Under the pieces are notes generated by a model. The model was not told the DNA's origin. It saw only the letters and a list, made by a program, of their open reading frames with translations, and made no database searches. 64,000 bases of DNA from Microbispora siamensis (GTDB taxonomy: Bacteria; Actinomycetota; Actinomycetes; Streptosporangiales; Streptosporangiaceae): assembly GCF_016863095.1 (NCBI RefSeq), contig NZ_BOOF01000006.1:62001-126000 (forward strand). The letters are read 5' to 3'. Positions 39,205 through 47,653 of the stretch are shown piece by piece. Numbering within the stretch: the stretch's first letter is position 1; each line of letters opens with the position of its first letter. A program made the translations under genes and the position numbers.

Positions 39205-39651
39205 TCATCCGCGCCCCTGCCCGGGAACCTTCGCCTCGGGCTCCACGTAGAGCATCTTCAGTTTCATGAATCCGCGCATCTCACCGATGGTCCACGCGAG
39301 CGTGCAGCCGATGACGCTCAGCGCGAACACCCGGGAGTCGAACGCGGTGGTGCCCTCGAAGGCTTTGAGCATCGCCATGATCGCCAGCACCTTGACGACG
39401 TAACCCAGCACGGCGGCCGCCATCATCGCCATCGGCGAGACCCGACCGGCCCAGGAGACGACGACCAGACCGACGGTGAAGAAGGCGGCGACGAGAACGA
39501 GACCGATGCCGGCGCCCAACGCACCCTTGGCCCCGGTCGTGAACACCGCGACGAGCGCGGCGAGGAGACCGACGACCAAGGTCGGCACGGCGGCGCCCTT
39601 GAGAACGCGCACGTCGTTGGCCTGCAATGGGACTCCAGAATCGATTGTCAA
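39205..39651 (-). CDS. atpI: ATP synthase protein I
   Basis: A 148-residue membrane protein with four hydrophobic segments (AAVPTLVVGLLAALVAVF, IGLVLVAAFFTVGLVVVSWAG, MMAAAVLGYVVKVLAIMAML, VFALSVIGCTLAWTIGEMRGF). It is the first gene of the ATP synthase operon in actinobacteria and probably assists c-ring assembly. The operon promoter should lie in 39652-39773, where a CRP-type palindrome is found. The ATG at 39651 begins MTIDSG. Confidence 0.85.
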   Translation of the reverse strand: MTIDSGVPLQANDVRVLKGAAVPTLVVGLLAALVAVFTTGAKGALGAGIGLVLVAAFFTVGLVVVSWAGRVSPMAMMAAAVLGYVVKVLAIMAMLKAFEGTTAFDSRVFALSVIGCTLAWTIGEMRGFMKLKMLYVEPEAKVPGQGRG

Positions 39652-39698
39652 ACGAGCGATTGCTACCTGCTGGGGCGTCGTTGGCCTCGCCCCTTGCT

Positions 39699-39714
39699 AG
39701 TGAAAGCTATCACA
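39699..39714. promoter_or_regulatory. CRP/GlxR-type binding site upstream of the ATP synthase operon
   Basis: AGTGA-N6-TCACA on the plus strand (TGTGATAGCTTTCACT on the minus strand) differs at one position from the consensus TGTGA-N6-TCACA bound by actinobacterial CRP proteins. It lies 48-63 bp upstream of the atpI start. Confidence 0.5.
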
Positions 39715-39773
39715 AGCCCCGGAGTGCCACCTTTACCTGGCGTTTCGGGTCGGCGTCGACCTGCGGGGACGGT

Positions 39774-41186
39774 TCAGCGGAAGGTCCCGGTGTCGGCCCG
39801 GGGAGTGGTGGGGGGAACGTCCGGGGAACCCGGGCCGCCCTGGCCGGCGTAGGGATGCCGGCCCTGTGCCGGGAGCCTGCCGGGGACCGCCTGGCCGGGG
39901 GCGGGGGCGGTGGGGGCGGTGTGGCCGGGAGTGACGGGCGGGGCGGGCGGGGGGACGACGGGGAAGACGAGCGTGTCGTGCTCCGTCCCGCGTATGGCGG
40001 GGGCGGGGCGGGACGAGCGACTCCCGGGACGCGCACCCATCTTCTGGTCGCTCTTGTGGTCCTGCGTCGCGGTGCGGCGCGATCGCCACCGCGGCAGGCC
40101 CATGATCACCAGCACCGCCACCGCGAGCACGATCGTCAGGGGGAACACGATGAGCGGCACGCGGCCGATCGACAGGCCCACGATCGCGAAGGCGAACAGG
40201 AACGTCCACGCGTACATGATCAGGACGCTGCGCCGGTGGGAGTGGCCGATGTCGAGCATCCGGTGGTGCAGGTGGCCGCGATCGGGCGCGAAGGGCGACA
40301 TCCCGGCCGATGTCCGCCGGACGACCGCCATGATCAGGTCGGCCAGCGGCAGCACCACGACCGCGATCGGCAGCACCAGCGGCAGGATCACCGGGAACCG
40401 GTTGATCTTGCCGACCACCGCGTCAGGCTCGACCGACGACAGACTCGTGATCAGCGAGGTGGCGAGCAGCAGACCGAGCAGCATGGCTCCGGTGTCGCCC
40501 ATGAAGATCTTGGCGGGATTGAAGTTGTGCGGCAGGAAGCCCGCGCACATCCCGATGAGGATCGCCGCGATGGCGGCCGTCCCGTTGATCCGCGAACCGC
40601 TCGCGGTCTGCTGGAGCACGATCGAGTAGGCGAAGGTCGCCATCGCCGCGATCCCGACGATCCCCGCGGCCAGGCCGTCCAGCCCGTCCACGAAGTTCAC
40701 CGCGTTGATCACGACGACCACGATCATGATGGTGAGGATCGTGTACAGGGTCCTGTCGAGGGCCTGGGAACCGCCCATCGACTGCGGCAGCGGGAGGAAC
40801 TGCAGGTACACGCCGAAGTAGACGAGCAGCCCGCCCGCCGCGATCTGGCCGCCCAGCTTGACGAGCGCGTCCATGCCGAGCCAGTCGTCCAGGAAGCCGG
40901 TGACGACGATCAGGCCGCCGGCCGCGAGAAGGCCGATGACCGTCTGGCCCGTCTGGCCGCTGTCGAACGCGCCGCCGACGTACGGCAGCTTGCTCGCCAC
41001 CAGCAGCGCCGCCGCCATCCCGCCGAACATCGCGAGCCCGCCCAGACGCGGAGTGGGCACCGTGTGCACGTCCCGCTCCCGCACCTCGGGCGCCGCACCG
41101 ATGCGCAGCGCGAACGCCCTGACCGGCGGCACCAGCAGGTACGTCACCGCGGCCGCCACGAGCGCCAAGAGGAGATATTCGCGCAC
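39774..41186 (-). CDS. wecA: Polyprenyl-phosphate GlcNAc-1-phosphate transferase (WecA/MraY family)
   Basis: About 470 residues, with eleven transmembrane helices. The family's acidic motifs are FLDDWLG, NAVNFVDGLDGLAAG, NFNPAKIFMGDTGAM and the cytosolic loop FAPDRGHLHHRML. It transfers a sugar-1-phosphate, probably GlcNAc-1-P, to undecaprenyl phosphate and so starts teichoic acid or other wall-glycan synthesis. The C-terminal 90 residues are a Pro/Gly/Arg-rich cytosolic tail of no known role. GTG 41186 (VREYLLLAL) is used. It lies between glyA and atpI, as in Streptomyces. Confidence 0.92.
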   Translation of the reverse strand: MREYLLLALVAAAVTYLLVPPVRAFALRIGAAPEVRERDVHTVPTPRLGGLAMFGGMAAALLVASKLPYVGGAFDSGQTGQTVIGLLAAGGLIVVTGFLDDWLGMDALVKLGGQIAAGGLLVYFGVYLQFLPLPQSMGGSQALDRTLYTILTIMIVVVVINAVNFVDGLDGLAAGIVGIAAMATFAYSIVLQQTASGSRINGTAAIAAILIGMCAGFLPHNFNPAKIFMGDTGAMLLGLLLATSLITSLSSVEPDAVVGKINRFPVILPLVLPIAVVVLPLADLIMAVVRRTSAGMSPFAPDRGHLHHRMLDIGHSHRRSVLIMYAWTFLFAFAIVGLSIGRVPLIVFPLTIVLAVAVLVIMGLPRWRSRRTATQDHKSDQKMGARPGSRSSRPAPAIRGTEHDTLVFPVVPPPAPPVTPGHTAPTAPAPGQAVPGRLPAQGRHPYAGQGGPGSPDVPPTTPRADTGTFR

Positions 41187-41249
41187 GGACCTAGTTTCCT
41201 GGATAGGCGGATCGGTTGTGACGGGCAAAAGACACAGATCGCCCTATCC

Positions 41250-42512
41250 CTAACGGGGATATGCCGGATGCGTCGCGGTCAGCCCCTTTACCCGTTCGAG
41301 GACCGACGTTATCGCACCTGGCTGCCGGATGGCCCGGACGACGAGAGACGCGATCTCCCTCATTTCCGCCGCGCCCATGCCCTGGGTGGTCGCGCAGAGC
41401 GTGCCGACCCTGATCCCGGAGGTCACGGTCGCGGGCGCCGGATCGTACGGGATCGCGTTGTGGTTGAGCAGGATGCCGGCCTCGGCGCAGCGCCGCTCCG
41501 CCTCCGCCCCGCTCACCCCTGTCCCGCGCAGGTCGACCAGCGCGAGGTGGGTGTCGGTGCCACCCGACACCGGGCGCAGCCCCTCGTCCGCCAGCCCCTC
41601 CGCCAGGGTCCTCCCGTTGTCCACCGCCGACGCGGCGTACGCCCGGAACTCGGGACGCAGCGCCTCGCCGAACGCCACCGCCTTGGCCGCGACGACGTGC
41701 ATCAGCGGCCCACCCTGGGTGAAGGGGAACACCGCCCGGTCGATCCCCGACGCCAGTTCGTCTGTGCACAGCACGCCTCCCCCGCGCGGGCCGCGCAGCG
41801 ACTTGTGGGTCGTGAAGGTCACGACGTCCGCGTACGGCACGGCCGACGGGATGGCTCCGCCGGCCATGAGGCCGATCTCGTGGGCGACGTCCGCCAGCAG
41901 CCAGGCTCCGGCCTCGTCGGCGATGGCGCGGAAGGCGGCGAAGTCGATCAGCCGGGGATACGCCGTGGCGCCGCAGACGATCACCCGGGGCCGGTGGCGC
42001 AGCGCCAGGTCCCTCACCTCGTCGTAGTCGATCGTCTCGGTGTCCCGCCGCACACCGTAGGAGACGACGTGGAACCACCTGCCGGAGAAGTTGACCTTGG
42101 ATCCGTGGGTGATGTGGCCGCCGTGCTCCAGCGCGAGCGCCAGGACGCCGTCCCCCGGCTGCAGAAGGGCCGCGTACGCCGCCAGGATGGCCGTGGTGCC
42201 GCTGTAGGGCTGCACGTTGACATGGTCTGCCCCGAACAACCGCTTGGCCCGCTCTACGGCGATCTGCTCGGCGCGGTCCGCCACTTCGCAACCGCGGTAG
42301 TACCTGTGGCCCGGATAGCCCTCGGCGTACTTGTCGTTCAGCGTCGAGCCGAGCGCGGCGAGGACGGCGGGCGAGGACAGATTCTCGCTGGCGATGAGCT
42401 GGAGCCCGCCGCGCAGCCTGGCGACCTCGTCGAGCAGCACCTGGGCGACGTCCGGGTCCTGCGCGGCGAGCCGGGCGAAATCAGGCCCGTAGAACGGCTC
42501 CGAACTGTCCAT
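41250..42512 (-). CDS. glyA: Serine hydroxymethyltransferase
   Basis: A 420-residue PLP enzyme that interconverts serine and glycine with tetrahydrofolate. LQLIASENLSSPAVLAALGS, the substrate loop NDKYAEGYPGHRYYRGC, the PLP stretch NVQPYSGTTAILAAY, DVAHEIGLMAGG and the Schiff-base Lys in VTFTTHKSLRGPRGG are present. It is somewhat divergent from the main housekeeping GlyA (for example HITHGSKVNFSG instead of HLTHG), so this may be a second paralogue. The wecA gene follows on the same strand. Confidence 0.9.
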   Translation of the reverse strand: MDSSEPFYGPDFARLAAQDPDVAQVLLDEVARLRGGLQLIASENLSSPAVLAALGSTLNDKYAEGYPGHRYYRGCEVADRAEQIAVERAKRLFGADHVNVQPYSGTTAILAAYAALLQPGDGVLALALEHGGHITHGSKVNFSGRWFHVVSYGVRRDTETIDYDEVRDLALRHRPRVIVCGATAYPRLIDFAAFRAIADEAGAWLLADVAHEIGLMAGGAIPSAVPYADVVTFTTHKSLRGPRGGGVLCTDELASGIDRAVFPFTQGGPLMHVVAAKAVAFGEALRPEFRAYAASAVDNGRTLAEGLADEGLRPVSGGTDTHLALVDLRGTGVSGAEAERRCAEAGILLNHNAIPYDPAPATVTSGIRVGTLCATTQGMGAAEMREIASLVVRAIRQPGAITSVLERVKGLTATHPAYPR

Positions 42513-42558
42513 GGAACCGGCTCACAATCCCGTGGCGGTCTTCGCTCCAAGAGTAGAC

Positions 42559-42582
42559 CGCCCGCAGGCCGTCGCGCGGGCG
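42559..42582 (-). terminator. Hairpin terminator after the 42.6-45.8 kb gene trio
   Basis: Seven-bp perfect arms CGCCCGC and GCGGGCG enclose a 10-nt loop, 33 bp after the last gene of the trio and 47 bp before the glyA start. Confidence 0.6.
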
Positions 42583-42614
42583 TCGTCGCTGTTCAGGAGG
42601 TTGCCGAAGGGCGC

Positions 42615-43004
42615 TCAGGAGGTGAAGGCGTGCGGCGCGCCGGCCTTGCCCGGAATCCAGCGCGGCGTGTCCGCCGCCTGGTCGCTGATCGCCGTCAGCA
42701 CCGCCTGGCGGTACATCCCGAGCCGGTTGCGCCATTCGGCCAGGTCCCGGACGTACCGCTCGGCGACCGGAGCGTCCCACACGTCCCTGCTCCGCGACAT
42801 CTCGTACGGCTTGTCCAGCGACTTGGTGAGCTGGTCCATCAGCGGGACCACCTGCAGCCACAGGTCGACGAGCTTCTGGTACTCCGGGTTGAACACCCAG
42901 CCCGTCGGCTGCCCGCCGGGCGAGAGCAGGTCGGTGCTCGACGGCGCCGGCGGGGTCTCCCCCGGCTGCAGCGGAGTCGGCGCCGGCGGGTCGACATAAC
43001 TCAC
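42615..43004 (-). CDS. Conserved hypothetical protein, last gene of a three-gene unit
   Basis: A 129-residue protein. A Pro-rich N-terminus (residues 1-30) is followed by a mostly helical, Trp-containing domain: GWVFNPEYQKLVDLWLQVVP, LMDQLTKSLDKPYEMSRSRDVW and RYVRDLAEWRNRLGMYRQAVL. I do not recognise the family. The two amphipathic helices with W residues are reminiscent of small partner proteins of type VII-like secretion, but there is no WxG motif. GTG 43004 follows AGGAGG and overlaps the stop of the preceding small gene (GTGA), so translation is coupled. Confidence 0.7.
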   Translation of the reverse strand: MSYVDPPAPTPLQPGETPPAPSSTDLLSPGGQPTGWVFNPEYQKLVDLWLQVVPLMDQLTKSLDKPYEMSRSRDVWDAPVAERYVRDLAEWRNRLGMYRQAVLTAISDQAADTPRWIPGKAGAPHAFTS

Positions 43005-43186
43005 GATCGCGCCTCCTGTGCGAAGCCGGCCAGCACGCCGGCGTTGGTCATCGCATCCCCTGCCTCGGGCACCCCGGCGACCCCGCCGATGTGCCTCACC
43101 TGCCTGGTCGCGACCGATCCGGCCGCCTCCGGGCGTCGCCGGGTTCCGGCCCGAGCCCGCACGAGCGGCGGGAACGTCGCTCGCAC
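43001..43186 (-). CDS. Small 61-residue ORF coupled to its neighbours
   Basis: GTG 43186 has GGAGAAG 7 bases upstream, and the TGA overlaps the start of the next gene. Codon third positions are about 85% G or C, in line with real genes here. The product is Arg/Ala/Gly-rich (HIGGVAGVPEAGDAMTNAGV in the C-terminal half) with no recognisable domain. A shorter start at the internal ATG (MTNAGVLAGF) is possible. It starts 3 bp after the large repetitive gene. Confidence 0.5.
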   Translation of the reverse strand: MRATFPPLVRARAGTRRRPEAAGSVATRQVRHIGGVAGVPEAGDAMTNAGVLAGFAQEARS

Positions 43187-43189
43187 GCG

Positions 43190-45793
43190 TCACTTCTCCG
43201 GCTGCTGAATGATGACTTCGACGGCTTCGACGCGGCCGGCGGGCCCGTCGGGCTGGATCTTCCTGGCCACCCAGTCGCCCTTGCCCCACTCCCCTTCCGG
43301 GACGCCGACGTCCGGCATGTCCACGGGCTCGATGTCCCGATGGTGGTCCACCGGCATGCGCGGCACGGCCTCGTCGTCCGAGTGGCGCGCGGGGTAGCTG
43401 AGCACGTCCCCGGGCTGCGCCTCCGCGAGCGACCGGGGATCGGGAGCCGGAGCCTGGCCGGTGTCCCGCGTGCCCGCGTCATGCGTGTCCGCGCCGTATG
43501 AGCCATGACCGTGCGTCCCCGCACCGTGTGAGCGATAGCCGTCGGTTCCCGCGCCGTGCGTGGCCGTGCCGTGTGCGCCTGGGCCATTCGCGCCAGCGCC
43601 GTCCCGGACCGCCCCGTTCGCGCCCGTGGCGGCGTCGTTGTCGCACGCTCGCCCGCTCGTACCCGCCGCGCCGTCGGCTCTGTCGCTCACACCGGTCGTC
43701 CCGGTGTGGCCCGTCGCGCCGGTCGCGCCATCGCCACCGGCACCCGCCGTGCCCGCTGCCCCCGCCGTTCCGGCCGTGTGGGCCTCTCCGGCCGCCGTCG
43801 TCCCCACCGCGTGCAGGCTGCCGGTGACCGTACCGGTCGCACCCGCCGCATGCCCGGTGCCGGGGGCATCCACCGCCTGCAGGCTGCCGGTCACCGTGCC
43901 GGTCCCACCTGATGGCGCGGGCGGCGCATCGGCCGTGCCCGTGGCACCGGCCGTCCCCGCCGGGTGAGCCGTGCCGTTCGCCGCGTTTGTCCCAGCAGGC
44001 GCCGCGTCGGCCGCGCTCGCCGGGTGTGCCGTCACGGTGGCCGGAGGCGCCGCAGGCGCTGTACCGGCGGCACCGGCCGTAGCCGCCGGATGCGTGGTCC
44101 CGGTCGCCGCACCGCCTGCGGCCGTGTCGCCCGTGTACGCATGACCTCCGGCGCTCGCCGTCACCGCGCTGTGGCCGGCGGCAGTCCCTTGCACGGCGTT
44201 CGTGTTGCCCGCCGCGAGCAGATCACCGGAGAGGTTGTCGGCGGGGGTGCCGACATAGGCGCCCATGGGATCGCCGGGCGCGAGGCCGGGTTGCGGGGGC
44301 TGGTTCGCCGCCGGGTTCGTCGGCTCGGCGGGCGGCACCAACCCGGGCGGCCCGTCTGGGTGCGCACCGGTGACGGCCGCCGTCTGCGCGTCCGCGCCGG
44401 GCATGCCGATCGGCTGGGCGCCCTGCGGGGGCTGGTTCATCGGGGTGCTGACGACCTTGACACCGTCGACGACGGTCACCTGCCGGCCGGCGGGGTCGAT
44501 GTCGTCCGGATGATCCTTGCCAGGCGTGTCGTAGAAAGAGGAGTCGCTTCCGGCCGTGGAAGGCTGCTCCCCCGCCGCTTTCGAATCGACCGGCGTGCCC
44601 TGCCCTGGGTTCTGGTCCTGCCCGTGGGCGACGCCCTGTTGCCCGCCGCCGTCGGACTGGCTCTGCGCGGCGCCCTGGCCGTCGCCGACCGGCTGCACGT
44701 GGCTCGTGCCCTGATCCCGGCCCACGACCTGATCGCCCACGACCTGATCGCCCCCGGCCGGCTGCCCCGGACCGGCAGGCTGGTTCTGGCCCGCGCCCTG
44801 ACCCAGACCCTGGCCCACGCTCTGGCTGTCGCCGACCGGCTGACCCTGACCGGCGGGCTGGTGAACCTGGCCGGAACCGCCGCCGGTCGCGCCCGCGTCG
44901 CCGGTGCCGCCCACGTCGCCGTTGGGGCTCCCCGTCTGGCCCGCCCCGGAGCCGGTCCCCGCGCCGGTGTCACCGCTCGCACCGGTGGCCGCAGGCGTCC
45001 CCGTGCCCGTACCTGTGCCCGTACCGGTGGTGTCGGCGGGGTGGGCCGGACCGTGCGTCGAGGAGGGCATCTGGGCGAGGGAACCCTCGACGGTGCCGTA
45101 GGAGGGCTTGTCCGCGAGCTTTCCCTCGGCCACGCCGCGACCTCCGCCGTCGCCGTTCGCGCGGGTCGCGCCGTCGGCGGCGCTGTGCGCCCGGTGGGAG
45201 GTCTCGCCCTTCGCCGTGCCGGAATCGCCCGAGCCATGAGCGGGCGACGACGAGTGAGGGGCGTCCTGCCTGTCGTGGACCGCCTTCCCCTCGGCCCTGC
45301 CCTCGGACTTGCCGTCAGGCTTCGCATCCGCCTTGTCTCCGGACTTGTGGCCGGACTTGTGCTCGTCCGCCTTCGCGTCGGCCTTGTGATCGGACGTGCC
45401 GTCGCTCTTGTGATCGGCCTTGTGATCGGGTTTGGCGTCGCCCTTGGCGCCCTTGTCGTCCTGTGCGCCGGACTTCGGCGCCGGATCGTCCGCAGGCGCG
45501 GTGGTGTCCCTCTCCTCGGTGAAGGAGGCTCCGTGGGCCGTGGGAACCTTGCCCGGGCTCTGCTGTTTCTCCTTCTTCTCCAGCAGGGTCACCCGGTTCG
45601 TGACGTCCTTGACCATCGTCGAGCACGCGTCGGCGACCTGCGACGGCCGGTGGGTCACGTGCACGGAGACGCCGGCCGTACGCGTCAACTGGGTGACCCG
45701 GGCCTCGATGCCGTCCATCTGCCTCGCGGCGTGCTGAACCTCCGACAGCAACTCACGGACGAGCTTCGGATCCATCCCGTCGAGCTTGGCCAT
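43190..45793 (-). CDS. Large low-complexity protein with N-terminal helical domain, possible type VII-like substrate
   Basis: About 867 residues. The first 75 form a helical domain: DPKLVRELLSEVQHAARQM, then IEARVTQLTRTAGVSVHVTH and VADACSTMVKDVTNRVTLLE. This has the size and heptad pattern of WXG100-like helical hairpins seen in actinobacterial secreted proteins, but no WxG. Residues about 100-190 are Lys/Asp/His-rich repeats (HKADHKSDG style). About 200-780 are Gly/Ala/Thr/Gln-rich with many GTGT and short repeats. The last 85 residues are a folded-looking, conserved-style domain (PGDVLSYPARHSDDEAVPRM, EGEWGKGDWVARKIQPDG, RVEAVEVIIQQ). No signal peptide. GGAGG precedes ATG 45793. Confidence 0.72.
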   Translation of the reverse strand: MAKLDGMDPKLVRELLSEVQHAARQMDGIEARVTQLTRTAGVSVHVTHRPSQVADACSTMVKDVTNRVTLLEKKEKQQSPGKVPTAHGASFTEERDTTAPADDPAPKSGAQDDKGAKGDAKPDHKADHKSDGTSDHKADAKADEHKSGHKSGDKADAKPDGKSEGRAEGKAVHDRQDAPHSSSPAHGSGDSGTAKGETSHRAHSAADGATRANGDGGGRGVAEGKLADKPSYGTVEGSLAQMPSSTHGPAHPADTTGTGTGTGTGTPAATGASGDTGAGTGSGAGQTGSPNGDVGGTGDAGATGGGSGQVHQPAGQGQPVGDSQSVGQGLGQGAGQNQPAGPGQPAGGDQVVGDQVVGRDQGTSHVQPVGDGQGAAQSQSDGGGQQGVAHGQDQNPGQGTPVDSKAAGEQPSTAGSDSSFYDTPGKDHPDDIDPAGRQVTVVDGVKVVSTPMNQPPQGAQPIGMPGADAQTAAVTGAHPDGPPGLVPPAEPTNPAANQPPQPGLAPGDPMGAYVGTPADNLSGDLLAAGNTNAVQGTAAGHSAVTASAGGHAYTGDTAAGGAATGTTHPAATAGAAGTAPAAPPATVTAHPASAADAAPAGTNAANGTAHPAGTAGATGTADAPPAPSGGTGTVTGSLQAVDAPGTGHAAGATGTVTGSLHAVGTTAAGEAHTAGTAGAAGTAGAGGDGATGATGHTGTTGVSDRADGAAGTSGRACDNDAATGANGAVRDGAGANGPGAHGTATHGAGTDGYRSHGAGTHGHGSYGADTHDAGTRDTGQAPAPDPRSLAEAQPGDVLSYPARHSDDEAVPRMPVDHHRDIEPVDMPDVGVPEGEWGKGDWVARKIQPDGPAGRVEAVEVIIQQPEK
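43812..43909. repeat. 32-bp direct repeat pair inside the large repetitive gene
   Basis: 43812-43843 and 43878-43909 are identical at 29 of 32 positions (both begin TGCAGGCTGCCGGT). They encode the duplicated peptide TGTVTGSL(Q/H)AV, a sign of internal duplication. Confidence 0.75.
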
Positions 45794-45901
45794 GGGCGCG
45801 CCTCCACAGAGATATCGGCGCACTTCACGGTAGCCGGGGTGGCATCAGTAAAGAAGCCCGATAGCCAGACGGCATCGATCGCCCTGATCAGAGGCCTGGC
45901 G

Positions 45902-45922
45902 ACGTCTCACATCGCGAGACGT
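45902..45922 (-). terminator. Hairpin terminator after ywlC
   Basis: Seven-bp perfect arms ACGTCTC and GAGACGT with a 7-nt loop, 16 bp after the ywlC stop. Confidence 0.6.
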
Positions 45923-45937
45923 ACGCCCGGATCGCGG

Positions 45938-46585
45938 TCACTCCTCGGTCGCGAGGTATCCCACCAGGCCGCGGATCTTGTCCACGGGGATCGCGCCCTT
46001 GCGCAGCACCCGGGGCACGGCGGTGGTCAGGTCGACGATCGTGGACGGCACGGTGTCCTCGCAGGGGCCGCCGTCGAGGTAGACGTCCACCGAGTCCCCG
46101 AGCTGCTCCTCGGCCTCGTCCACGGTGGTGGCCGGCGGGTTGCCGGCCCGGTTGGCGCTGGAGACCGCCATCGGGCCCGTCTCCTTGAGGAGGTCCAGCG
46201 CGACCGGGTGCAGCGGCATGCGGACGGCGACCGTTCCCTTGGCGTCGCCGAGGTCCCACGACAGCGAACGGTTGGCCCTGAGGATGAGCGTGAGCGGCCC
46301 GGGCCAGAAGGCGTCCACCAGGTCCTGTCCGTACGTCCCGAGGCTCTCCACGAGGGCGTTGGCGGCCCGCACGGTGCCCACGAGGACCGGCACCGGGATG
46401 TCCCTGCCCCGGCCCTTCGCCTCCAGCAGCGCGTTGACGGCGGAAGGAGTGAAGGCGTCGGCGCCGATCCCGTACACGGTGTCGGTGGGAAGCACCACGA
46501 GCTCACCCCGCCGTACCGCCGAGGTCGCCTCGGCCAGTCCGGTCATCCGCTCCGTCTGGTCGGCACAGTCAAACCGTCGGCTCAC
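45938..46585 (-). CDS. ywlC: L-threonylcarbamoyladenylate synthase (Sua5/YwlC)
   Basis: A 215-residue enzyme that makes threonylcarbamoyl-AMP for the t6A37 modification of ANN-decoding tRNAs. AVRRGELVVLPTDTVYGIGADAF, the KGR motif in LLEAKGRGRDIPVPVLV, WPGPLTLIL, VAVRMPLHPVAL, SSANRAGNPPATT and PSTIVDLT are all present. It lacks the C-terminal Sua5 domain, as bacterial short forms do. It follows prmC by 66 bp on the same strand. Confidence 0.95.
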   Translation of the reverse strand: MSRRFDCADQTERMTGLAEATSAVRRGELVVLPTDTVYGIGADAFTPSAVNALLEAKGRGRDIPVPVLVGTVRAANALVESLGTYGQDLVDAFWPGPLTLILRANRSLSWDLGDAKGTVAVRMPLHPVALDLLKETGPMAVSSANRAGNPPATTVDEAEEQLGDSVDVYLDGGPCEDTVPSTIVDLTTAVPRVLRKGAIPVDKIRGLVGYLATEE

Positions 46586-46651
46586 GAAGCCATCCTTCCA
46601 CGTGTCCCGGCCGGCTCCGCCGCCGCGTGGCCGCCGAACGGGCCATTCGAA

Positions 46652-47506
46652 TCAGTCCTGGGTCAGCCGGGCCGTGACGAACCTGTCCCGGCCGGTCAGG
46701 TCCTGACGCAACCGCACGTCGCGCCAGCCGTTCTCCTCGGCGAACAGCCAATAGACGGCGTTCCCCTGCTGGTCGGCGTGCTCGACCACGGCGAACCCGC
46801 CCGGCCGCAGCAGGCGCCGCGCCGTGCGCTCGACGGCCCTCACCTCGTCCAGCCCGTCCTCCCCCGACCCGTACAGGGCCCGCGAGGGATCGTAGTCGCG
46901 CACCTCGGGGTCACGCGGGATCGCTCCGGGCGGGATGTACGGGGGGTTGGAGATGACCAGGTCCACCTGGCCGTTCAGCTCCGGCAGGCAGTCGGCCAGA
47001 TCCTCCGGATGCAAGGTGGTGCGGCCCTGGCCGTGTTCGAGGATGTTGCGCTTGGCCCAGCCGTACGCCACGGGGTCGATCTCGACGGCGTGCACCTGCG
47101 CCAGCGCGACCTCCTGCGCGATCGACAGCGCGATGGCCCCGGAACCGGTGCCGAGGTCGACCACGACGGGAGAGGCGACGTCCATCTCGCGCAGCCGGTC
47201 GATCGCCCAGCCGGCCACGACCTCGGTCTCCGGCCTGGGCACGAACACGCCCGGGCCCACCTCGAGGGAGAGGTAACGGAAGTACGCCCGGCCGGTGATG
47301 TGCTGCAGCGGCTCGCGTGCCTCGCGCCGGGCCACGCCCTCCCAGAACCGCGCGTCGAAGTCGGCGTCCTTGATCGTGTGCAGCTTGCCGCGCGGAACAC
47401 CGTGCACGAAGGCCGCGATCTCCTCGGCGTCCGTTCGGGGTGACGGCACTCCCGCCTCGGCGAGCCGGGCGGTGGCGAGGGCGATTTCGTCGAGCAGGAA
47501 GGTCAT
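46652..47506 (-). CDS. prmC: Release factor glutamine methyltransferase PrmC
   Basis: A 284-residue SAM-dependent enzyme that methylates the Gln of the GGQ motif in release factors. An N-terminal helical domain precedes GRAYFRYLSLEVGPGVFVPRPETE, the SAM loop VVDLGTGSGAIALSIA and the catalytic LVISNPPYIP. It lies 147 bp downstream of its substrate gene prfA on the same strand, the normal arrangement. Confidence 0.95.
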   Translation of the reverse strand: MTFLLDEIALATARLAEAGVPSPRTDAEEIAAFVHGVPRGKLHTIKDADFDARFWEGVARREAREPLQHITGRAYFRYLSLEVGPGVFVPRPETEVVAGWAIDRLREMDVASPVVVDLGTGSGAIALSIAQEVALAQVHAVEIDPVAYGWAKRNILEHGQGRTTLHPEDLADCLPELNGQVDLVISNPPYIPPGAIPRDPEVRDYDPSRALYGSGEDGLDEVRAVERTARRLLRPGGFAVVEHADQQGNAVYWLFAEENGWRDVRLRQDLTGRDRFVTARLTQD

Positions 47507-47653
47507 GGTCTCTTACAGCACGGTCGTCGCGGCGTGGCCTGGGGAGCGTCGGTCATGGGCGGACGGGCCGCCGCCGGGACGGCCCACGGTCATTCGACGA
47601 CCCACGTCCATCACCGCTTCTCCCATCGTCCCCTCATCAGGCTCGCCGCGGAC

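Noticed and set aside
44000..45400. Plus-strand coding across the large repetitive gene
   Set aside because: Open frames exist on both strands of this low-complexity DNA. Only the minus-strand frame has a ribosome site, a plausible helical N-terminus and coupling to neighbours.
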